A stretch of DNA of 64,000 nt from Angiostrongylus vasorum (Eukaryota; Nematoda; Chromadorea; Rhabditida; Metastrongylidae). Shown here piece after piece: positions 55,741 to 64,000 of this stretch. Every line of letters begins with the position of its first letter. Position 1 is the first letter of the stretch. The position numbers were made by a program, and so were the translations under genes. Below the pieces are notes generated by a model. The model was not told where the DNA came from and did no database searches. It was given only the letters and a program-made list of their open reading frames with translations. The DNA is taken from the NCBI GenBank assembly GCA_018806985.1, contig JADANN010000303.1, positions 23,402-87,401 of the forward strand. Reading direction: 5' to 3'.

Positions 55741-55992
55741 GTTTTCTTGTTCAGCAATCGCGAGGTTGTTAAACAGCATACATTTACTTCCATAGAAAAA
55801 CACAATACAATCATCAACTTTATGCGACTATAATCAGCTGTTCTAATCTTCCTCATTGGAAGGCACGTAAAAAAAGCGGCTCTGAAGAAGGCGATACTGC
55901 CGAAACGTCAGCTACTGTTGTACTGTATTGTGTTTTTCTATGGAAGTAAATGTATGCTGTTTAACAACCTCGCGATTGCTGAACAAGAAAAC
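55741..55992. repeat. Perfect 69-bp inverted repeat with hammerhead-like motif in the loop
   Basis: 55741-55809 and 55924-55992 are exact reverse complements. The 114-bp loop contains the motif at 55880-55911. The open frames 55581-55856 and 55928-56137 share residues only because of the inverted repeat. Perfect arms imply recent origin or gene-conversion-like correction. Confidence 0.95.
55880..55911 (+). other. Hammerhead-core-like motif in inverted-repeat loop
   Basis: CTCTGAAGA, then AGGC-GATACT-GCC, then GAAACGTCAG. The CTGANGA and GAAA boxes flank a 3-bp GC hairpin, with the same extra A as in the 15-kb copies. An ACGTAA string lies 15 bp upstream, but complete outer stems are not evident. 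Confidence 0.45.
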
Positions 55993-56864
55993 GACGCAGA
56001 CTGATAATATTCCTTATCTGGGTGCCGCTTCATTTACTGAACTGCTGTCGGAGGCAATTCATTCACGAAATGGAACAAAATACTTGCAATACGCTCGAGA
56101 ATGCGCAATGAATCCAACAACGTGTATATTCCCATAACAATGTCTACACCGCAGAGAAACAGCAACAAAAAAAACATGGCTAAATTAAGACCGGAGTGCC
56201 GACGTGTCGAGCGAAAGGTACTTTTTAAAAGAACAGAATATTCACTATAGTAAGTTTATTCTTAAAGCCTTCTTATAGTGATTTATACCTGCTCGGATAT
56301 GGCTGAAGACTAGCTCTCCACCTGTGTAACATTTTCAGTCATGGTTGCCACATGAATCAAACTTTCTTTTATTACCTCAGTGTTGTCACAACTCTGTTTA
56401 AAGACGCTTCTTAGAACGAGATGATTAAATTTCTTCTCACAAACGCCACCGACTTCTTACGCCAAACTATCATTCTCTGCTGAAATTAGTATCAATAACT
56501 AACTTTTCACAGTGCTATTTCACTTGCATCAACTGTGATCTCATCAAAATCATCCACCAACTCTAGTGGGCATCATTACAGCTCCTCATTGTTCACTGTC
56601 GCACAGCAAACCTGCTCAATGAGCTTGGCTCGTTAGAAGAACGATGCCAACATTTTGACTTTATTTCCATTCTTTAAGCATTTTTGTAGAGAAAATAGCC
56701 ACGAGTCATGTTTTCCTGAAATTAATATCGGTTTCATAATCGTCTTTCCTTGTATACGTCTTAGCAGCAGTTTTTTTTCGAGTGTTGTGATATTGTGTAT
56801 TATTGTAAACCCAACTTTATGCATCTTGATTTCGTAAAATTGAATTATTACACAAATCGTGCTA
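55993..56864. other. No gene recognised
   Basis: No exon or repeat identified. Confidence 0.4.
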
Positions 56865-57270
56865 TTGACAAACTTTATGGGTCAGAATATGAAATGCGAA
56901 AACAACATTTTGAAGCAATCGAACACTGGGGTTTCAAACTCTGTCGTACGTAACGCACACCCCTGGAAACCTCTATGAGATATGGCCCAAGGAAGTGCTA
57001 ACGAATGAACAGTGCGACGTTAGTTTCAAAAATTTCGTCCTGGTGAATTCGATATTGAACATGAGGGAGTTCACGGTTAACGATGTTGAACTGAATTCTT
57101 TTATCGTAACAAATACAAGCGCAACTATTCGAGAATTTCTAGAAAAACTCAATGCAAGGACAAGGATGCAGGGACACGAGCAAAACGCGGAACCTCCGCT
57201 GTATTTCCAACCCATGATTACCCTTCATGGGGCTCACATGTTAGCCACTGCAGCAACCGAGGCTCTCAAT
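56865..57270 (-). repeat. SINE-C-related copy, long form
   Basis: Inverted counterpart of 43020-43435. The tRNA-like head lies at 57165-57265 (CAGTGGCTAACATGTGAGCC on the minus strand), and the body runs down to 56865. The plus frame 56995-57306 is antisense to the repeat. Confidence 0.72.
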
Positions 57271-57302
57271 GTAAGCGTCTCATCTGTTTTTAAAGCTAAA
57301 CG

Positions 57303-57575
57303 ATGAAAAGCTCTCGGCGTTGGTCAATCCCTGAGGGATGCGCCATGCATTCGATTTCATTAAGCATCGTTTGGAGGTGATTGAATGCATATCTGGCTTT
57401 TACAATGACTCGCGGTGACCTACCGATGCATCGAACCAGTGCTGCTATCCTCCCAGACAAGTCTGTTACCAATTTGCCGAGCCCGGAAGGACGGAAAGGC
57501 CGTGGGCGCAGGGGATCCATTCCACATCTGTGTTGCAGGGCGCCTCCGAGCACTGCGCCATACGTGCCACGTTTT
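57303..57575 (-). repeat. SINE-B copy
   Basis: 3' end AAAGCTCTCGGCGTTGGTCAATCCC reversed at the left, head GCACTGCGCCATACGTGCC reversed at the right. Well preserved. Confidence 0.9.
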
Positions 57576-57589
57576 TTACAGCATCTAAG

Positions 57590-57850
57590 GAAAAAATGGG
57601 GGGGGTGTAGCGCAGTTGTTAGAGGGCCCCTGTTAGACATATGGGTTCTATCCGGTGCCCAAGACTCACCAAGCCTACCACCACTCTGCGGTCGGCAAGT
57701 AGGTATCACACTTGTTTAGGAGCACAGCGGTACTGACGCGATACATCGGTAGATCATCTGTATAGGCCAGATATGCATTCTGTCACTCTAATGATGCTTA
57801 GTGAAGTCGAATGCATGACGTATGGATTGGTCAACGCCGAGAGCTTCAAC
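57590..57850 (+). repeat. SINE-B copy, head to head with the preceding one
   Basis: Head GGGGTGTAGCGCAGTTGTTAGAGG, B-box-like GGGTTCTATCC, body with deletions, and 3' end CAACGCCGAGAGCTTCAACC. Only ~15 bp separates it from the head of the minus-strand copy. Confidence 0.85.
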
Positions 57851-60800
57851 CTTCATCCTTTCAATAACAACCTCATGCTTGCTCATCAAGAAAACTGTGA
57901 ATTAATGATCAGCGTTGAAGCTAAAAAGGAAGTGGGTCGTGGCATTTGGCTTTTAATTTTACATGAGAAATTGGGATGGTGACTCATTTTCTTCTTGTAA
58001 GAGCACGTCATGATAATATATGTGTTGTCCTTATCGGAATATAAGAAATAGGCAACATTCTTTGGTGTGATATACGACAAACTCATTCTTTTTATTTGCT
58101 TATCTGTTATTTTATGTCAGCGCAATGTTTACTAACATATTCTGTCAAACACTTTGTGTCAAGTTTTCCTATATTTTTGCCAAAAATGCGCTCTGTATTT
58201 TTGCCAAATTATAATATAAATTAGTGTCCGATATTGCTCATTCATGGTGCAGTGCAGTCATGTGCGAATCATACACAAAGCATTGCAGGATCGATCTCTT
58301 TCCCAGCTAAAGAAAAGAATATACTCCACCATTGGGAAGTCAGCAGATAGATGGAAAATTGGCATTCAGAGTGCAAAGTGAGGGCTTGTTTTTAGCGGCT
58401 GAATATCTTAGATATGAATTTTGGACGACAACTCGTCAAGCCTTTCAGTCGACTAACAATGGTCACATCTTGAAGACCAAGTAATCATTCGAGAAATTTT
58501 GAATGATCTCGGAAAAATTTCCAAAAACAAGTGAAATATCTGCATTCTGATCAATACTGTTAACATATCTGGTATTTTCGAGTTCAAACAAGGAGCTAGA
58601 TTATCGATGTAACTGCATTTTTCTAGTTCCTACACTATGTTCATTAGAGTTTGTCAGTAAATCGTAATTTTTTAGATATCATAACATTAAGATAAGCATG
58701 TTACGCGGGATTTTTGAAAAATAAACGCGATACTTTTATTTGTTTGACATCATACCGAGTCCTAAGCATCAAATGCTAGCCTAAGACGATTTCATCGTCT
58801 TTGTCACGCTTCTCTTATTTACCCAGTCCGGTCAAGCGTCAACTAATCTCTCGTCTTCGATCGTCATTCAACTTATTACACTGGAAATTTCCACTTTTCC
58901 GCCTAGCTAGTTCGGCGATTTCAGTCAGGACCAACTGGTGCGTCATATGATAAGGTGTTCGACAAATCCTCTTAATCAAATAACTAATGCGTTAACTCGC
59001 CTAACGTTGACAAATCACAGTAACCATCTCTACGTTTTTTTATCTGAGTAGTTCAATAATAACTGATTTCAGTTCTTTTGGCATTTCTCTATTAATCATC
59101 GGATCGTCGTTTTAACACGTCTTTTTATGACTACCTAATTATACACATGAAAATAGAATGTACTCATGACGATTTCGATATTACTGATTCATTAACCAAC
59201 CGCTATTGAGTTTTTCATCCGTAACATTGCTCTGTCATCAAATCCAGTTTCAGTATTCGAACATATTTCATGACTACTTTTTATTATGAACTGGTTTTCA
59301 TGATAGATTATAGGATAGGGTTTGAAGTAAACGTGAAACAGAACATGGAAAAGAAATCGATTCTCGACGAGTTAGGATTTGAAAACGGCAGATAGGATTA
59401 TCGATGAAGATATGAAAAGAAGAGAATGACAGAGAGAGAGGTAGTTAGAGAACGAATGAGGCGGCAGCGATCAATAGACCGGAGTCGAGTCGCAGTTCAG
59501 AATGCCCGAAACATCCACTAGCCCTTATAAGGTCTACTTTTCTAAGACTACATTTATCTAAAGTATACTAAATAGTATATAATAGGTAGTATGATCACTT
59601 TCAACATGGACATTTGTTTCATTCAGGATGAAATAATGACTTCTCGTGACGATTTTCCATGAAAATTTCTTTTGATTCCTGTGCATACATTCCTTATCAA
59701 CTATCTATTTCTCATTTCGCAGTCTCCTCCTCTCTCTCTTTTCACGTTTTCCAGTGGAGCGGTCTCTTTGTCGTTTACCACTGTAGTCTCTGTCAATATG
59801 CTTCTCTTCCATTGCGTCCCTTAGTCTTTCACTCATTATCTCTTTTTCTCTCTCTCTCTCTCATCATTTTTTAAAATGTAATTCTATATACACGTGTATA
59901 AAGGAATTCATAAGGAAAACCAAACAATGATGATAAGTGCTGATGGAATGCACACAAATATCTGAAGAAAAAGCTTAGGTCCATAAGAAGACAAAAACAG
60001 TTTATCTTATCACTAATAAATCAAATCTGCTTCTATAAAATACCGTATCCCGTTAAGTTAAAATCTGTTCCTCTTCTCCAAGTTTTGGAACGTTTTAAAC
60101 GTAAGAACTTTCAAGTGCTGTAAATATGCGAGCAGGATCCTCATTTTTCCAGAGTAGATCGAAAAGTACTTCATTTATATAGTTTTCAGCACATTTGCTA
60201 TGTTTCTTTCCTGTTGAAAATTCTCCTTAATCAATGAGAGTTGTAAAGGTACCGTCGTTATACCATCGTCATTATGTTTTTGAAGGTCACAGTTTTTGTT
60301 TGTAGATGAATTCTTTCATGCAAATTTTCTTTTTTTTACTCGTGTTCTTCATTTTCTAAGTTTATTCTGACCCGTCTCAACACCAAGTGCTAGACAGCGT
60401 GAGAAACGAGGTATCGTATTTTACTTATGACGTCATTTAACAGAAATTTTTTTACAACGTAACAGCTCTTGACGACTAATTGTCGTCTTGACGATTATTC
60501 ATCTTCTGTTTTCGTTTTCATTTAGGAACCTCTGAAATGAATGAATCATTTTTTAGACTTTTCCAATTGGTTAGCACCGTCTTCGTACAGCTAGCCCGAA
60601 TACTAGTGGCTTGTATTTTTTCTAGTGAACTGAAACCTAGCGTTCATTGAGAGACGAGAGAAAACGATTCATCCATTTTGTTTTCATTTCATTTCATCTA
60701 TTTATTCGCTGTTATTATCTTTTCTAGACCACTTTTAAGTTTTTATTTGGAATGTGAGCGATGACGATGTTAGCATGGTTACCATAGTGACTAAGGCTTC

Positions 60801-61395
60801 AACATCATTGTGAATCTCAAAATAGCAGCAGTATGTAGGACATTATTCATCTGTACTTGTCAATCAGACAAATTAGTACTCTTTCTGAGTATTTACGTAT
60901 GCAGTTAATATATGTATTGATTTCTATGTATGTTCGATTTTCTACACTACTGCAATGAACGGTTAAAAATCTTTTCTGTGTGTTATTTTCTACATTGTAT
61001 TGAAATGCATTTCTGTGCAATCATTAGGCGAGCTCAGTCAACGAAACTGGTATATAATGTGATGTCTCTGAAGTGTGTCTCCTCTCTTCAAACACTAATC
61101 TGCCCGCAATTTACCGTTATGTACAGTCAACTGAACGACCGACCAACGAAACGACTATAAACTTACGAGGCCACCAACTGACTACAACTTCATCACCCAC
61201 TTTGGTAGGTTGGCGTCACTTCAAAGATTTATTCTGAAATGACTGTCGTATCTTTCCATTGTGCATGACTGATTATTTGTGAACTAACATCATTTTGATT
61301 AGAAAAATCATGACCAGGCGACATTGTACTAAGTTTACAGCGCTACACTGTACTAAATTTACACGATTACATTGCTTATGGAAACTAGTGACGCC
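57851..61395. other. No gene recognised; AT-rich, few repeats
   Basis: This is the longest stretch without recognised elements. It has a short (TC)n run at ~59840-59862 and AG-rich sequence at ~59430. Frames such as 59659-59874 and 60930-61160 look like low-complexity or chance frames. It may be intron or intergenic DNA of a gene whose exons were not recognised. Confidence 0.45.
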
Positions 61396-61510
61396 GCGGA
61401 AACTATCCTGTTCATTCCTTGGACGGACCTAGTATACCCGGACTCTTGTTCGAACCCGCTCCTGGCCCACTAAGCCTGTAATCCCTCCAGGGTCGGAGAA
61501 TAGACACCAG
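61396..61510 (+). repeat. SINE-B-like fragment, degenerate
   Basis: TTGTTCGAACCCGCTCCTGGCCCACTAAGCC, ATCCCTCCAGGGTCGGAGAATAGACACCAGA keep the order of the SINE-B middle part. A fair B-box (TTGTTCGAACCC) is present. Confidence 0.5.
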
Positions 61511-61529
61511 ATTTTTTCTCGAAAAATTT

Positions 61530-61600
61530 CGCTCTCTCCAGTAAAAGTGAAAACGTTCTAGTTTACTCTCTCCAGTGAATGTGAAAACTTTCTAGCTCAG
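61530..61600 (+). repeat. Tandem duplication, ~35-bp unit, two copies
   Basis: CTCTCTCCAGT.AA.GTGAAAAC..TCTAG occurs twice in tandem with a few differences. Confidence 0.85.
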
Positions 61601-61794
61601 CTGCCCAGGTTTTCAGTGGACTTGGTCGACAAGCATTCACGTCCAACTATATTCATAACAAAGATAGAAATCTTCAAGGAGCGGCCGAACCCACATTTAA
61701 AAGTTCGAAAGCCTTTGTGGACTAAAGGAGCGAGGAAAGGAATCGAATATAAGTGATTGGATCATCACAGTGTGATACATATGATTTCGAGTTA

Positions 61795-61860
61795 TGTAAT
61801 AATGAAAATATTTATCACAATGATGCTAAGGTATTTTCAAAGTCCCGGACCGCAGGTGTC
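61795..61860 (-). repeat. SINE-C fragment
   Basis: The minus strand reads CCTGCGGTCCGGGACTTTGA, then CTTAGCATCATTGTG, resembling the end of the copy at 40004. Confidence 0.4.
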
Positions 61861-63075
61861 TTCATTAAAAATGTTGATATTACCCCGACAAATGACATTT
61901 TCACGATCCATCGGAATTCATTAACGCTCACTACCGTAAGATTGGTCTGTTTGTTTTTCTCGAAACCATCGTCAGCTGTTCGTTTACAGTTGTGTATTGT
62001 TGTTTTAAACAATGTGTTTTTTGTAAATGATGTAATACGCATAAAATAGCTCTGATACAATAATCCACTTCTTTCTTTCTTATGGCTCTCCACAGTTTTT
62101 CGACCTTTATTACCAGTTTTTTGCCAGTGTCATTATTCTTCTTCTTGATGGATCTGGATCATTTTCTATACACTAATTCAAATGGAAGTTTTAGTAATTC
62201 CACTTAGAAAGCTTCTCCAATACGGAAATAAACCTCAGTCTCGAAGTCATAGGAAATGTCAAATTTACAGCATGCCATTTATGTGAAAAACTATGGCGGA
62301 ATTGGTAAGGTTTTCGTGAAAACAAGCCATTCAACTAAGCATTCATCTGAAGGTGCATGACCTATCACTTTCCACTTTTTCCAAACCTTCCGTGACGTTG
62401 TTAAGGTACTTTTTTACCTTGATGACAGAGGCTGTTAACTCCACCAATGACTGTACCGTATTGCATGTTTGGAAATTGAACAACGAAATGCCTTCTTGAT
62501 TAAGAAAAGAATTCGAAAAATATGTGCTTAACTGTGCAGTCATTCAATCCGACAGTAAAAGAACCAACCAGTTGTTAGAACAGTTTCGAAACCGACTGCC
62601 ATTAAAACTCGGTAGCAAAAACAATCAACATGTGTTTAAATTATTGAGCTTACACGAGGTTGGTAGATGTTTATTTGGCTAAGGTTTCGACGGTTTCATC
62701 TTCATCAGAGCTGATGATCCGAGGCGATGGTCCACAGTTGTTATACTGCGTCTTTACTTGTGTCTCCGACTATCTCTAAACTCTATTAGTGAAAAGCTTC
62801 GTTATTGGAATTTCTTTTTTTGCAGTTTCTTGTCCAAATTTTTTATTCTATCTTAACTCCTATTGTTAGTAGATTCGGTGTACTGCATCAGTACTCGTCG
62901 AACAATGTCATTCTGACGCCATTGTCGATGACGTCGATGGCTTTTTGAGTTTCTTCCGGATTGTGTTCGTTGTGCAAGCGTTATGCGGAAATTTTTTTCG
63001 TCACGTCTGTTATCACCTTATCAGTGCCGTGTTCGTCGTCTCAACAACACGTGCGTGTTACGCTACAACATTTTT
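61861..63075. other. No gene recognised
   Basis: Apart from the motif at 62677 nothing is recognised; frames 61753-62093 overlap on both strands. Confidence 0.4.
62677..62712 (-). other. Hammerhead-core-like motif (CTGATGA type)
   Basis: The minus strand reads CTCTGATGA, then AGATG-AAAC-CGTC, then GAAACCTTAGCC. The central hairpin pairs GAUG with CGUC. It has a true CTGATGA box, but the flanking stems are not evident. Confidence 0.4.
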
Positions 63076-63077
63076 GA

Positions 63078-63151
<74 letters not shown>

Positions 63152-63172
63152 CTGTTGTTGTTGTCGTTGAAA
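63076..63172. repeat. (TTG)n microsatellite
   Basis: About 32 trinucleotides with three single-base interruptions. It yields poly-Leu and poly-Val frames (62945-63198), which are artefacts of the repeat. Confidence 0.97.
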
Positions 63173-63540
63173 GTTCGTTAAGAACAATAGCATTGTAATG
63201 TCAGCTTTTCCTTTTCATAAATAGCGTACACATCTTGCCCACTATTCCTAGTACCTCCAATCATCATTCATTTACTGGCCTAATTCTCTTTTACGAAAAC
63301 CAGCTTAGTTCATCGAAACTAGCTTTGATTTTCCGCACTTATTATTAATGACAAATAAGCATGCGTTTCTTCCTCATACCAAGACATTGTTGCCGTAAAA
63401 CCTCTCAATATTTTCCTATAGTTTCGCAAATATTAAGAGACTTGTAAATTTTGATTATGTTTCTGTTCAATTCACACCGATCTGAACAGCTAACCTTACA
63501 GGGTTCATTAGCAGAGCGTTTAAGATTTGACTGAACAATT
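63173..63540. other. No gene recognised
   Basis: AT-rich; nothing recognisable. Confidence 0.4.
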
Positions 63541-63622
63541 TATATTACTTACCTACTTGCTTACTTGGATACTTGAATACTGCAATGCTTTGCCTTCACT
63601 AGTAGTTCGAACTCCAGCATAT
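63541..63622 (-). mobile_element. RTE-1 or SINE-A 3' tail fragment
   Basis: ACTTACCTACTTGCTTACTTGGATACTTGAA followed by CCTTCACTAGTAGTTCGAACTCCAGCA is the reverse of the shared 3' tail. It is too short and diverged to tell which of the two elements it came from. Confidence 0.55.
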
Positions 63623-63945
63623 CCTTTTCAACTCGTGTTATCCACATGTTGTTTTCATTCATAGCGTTGGTATGTTTCGAAATATGGTGACGTCGGAGAT
63701 ATGCATATTGATGATAGTTTGCTCTCTCGACTTATCGGTTTATCGTAGTTTGGTTCTATTATGTAATGAAGATGTCCGTTTCGCTTACAGAAAAAAAAGA
63801 ACAAATAACTTTATTTTAATCACAAGGACGCAGAAATATGAGCAAAACTTCGGACCTCACTTGGGCTTTAGGACTCGTCACTACCGTTTCCGCCTACTCA
63901 CGGGCTATCGGCCAAACTGTTTTTTTTCTCTTCTGCAGATGTTGA

Positions 63946-64000
63946 CCATACTATCTTGCTTTCACCTGTATCACCTATAGTCCAGTTGATCATCGAGTGA
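63946..64000 (-). mobile_element. RTE-2 3' end, continuing beyond the window
   Basis: Reversed, this reads CACTCGATGATCAACTGGAC, then TATAGGTGATACAGGTGA. It matches the 3' end of the copy at 46480-46530 (GACGATCAACTGGGACTACAGGTGATACAGGTG). The coding part would lie to the right of the window. Confidence 0.75.

Noticed and set aside
55581..56137. Two frames sharing an identical peptide (55581-55856 minus, 55928-56137 plus) as a duplicated gene
   Set aside because: The identity is produced by the perfect 69-bp inverted repeat; neither frame resembles a known protein.
62945..63198. Frames coding poly-leucine or poly-valine proteins
   Set aside because: They are translations of the (TTG)n microsatellite in two frames.

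Overview
The window looks like nuclear DNA from a parasitic strongylid (hookworm-type) nematode. The evidence is a host gene split by short introns with nematode-like TTTCAG acceptors, a dense load of RTE-clade non-LTR retrotransposon remnants of the kind abundant in Ancylostoma/Necator, mariner-family transposase fragments and several tRNA-headed SINE families. There are no bacterial-style operons. The genus is an inference; nothing in the window proves it.

Host genes. One gene is certain: a minus-strand far-upstream-element-binding-protein (FUBP/KSRP-type) KH-domain gene, with ten phase-consistent coding exons between 13028 and 8033. It has two good KH domains (GKKG loops), a degenerate KH between them, a tyrosine-bearing array of about fifteen 13-residue repeats, a WVDYYK-type tyrosine motif and an Ala/Gln-rich end. 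Its 5' exons (first KH and N-terminus) were not found. Two further host-exon candidates lie on the plus strand: a cysteine-rich exon of symmetric phase 1-1 at 28843-28977, and an exon pair at 31600-31882 / 32445-32506.

Mobile layout. RTE-1 (3' tail of CAAGTATCCAAGTA type) has a near-intact but frameshifted insertion at 35227-37189 with a visible 12-bp target duplication, plus 3' fragments at 19131-19880 (-), 51535-52050 (+) and probably 63541-63622 (-). RTE-2 (3' tail with TGATACAGGTGATAC) has two long copies facing each other tail to tail at 43668-46535 (+) and 46800-49545 (-), older fragments at 4490, 19895 and 21790, and a copy entering the window at 63946-64000 (-). BEL/Pao (54720-55540) and two mariner fragments (25500, 53180) are also present.

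SINEs. SINE-A (about 390 bp) has tRNA-like A/B boxes and a 3' tail matching RTE-1, so RTE-1 is its likely mobilising partner. SINE-B (about 280 bp, at least 14 copies) and SINE-C have clear tRNA-like heads. Two inverted-repeat structures (15161-15760 and 55741-55992) carry a motif resembling the hammerhead ribozyme core (CTGANGA, GC-rich hairpin, GAAAC). More degenerate copies lie elsewhere. Segmental duplications (32925/35158 and 41688/53735) add further structure. From about 57.9 kb to 63 kb the window is AT-rich with few recognisable repeats and no supported gene.
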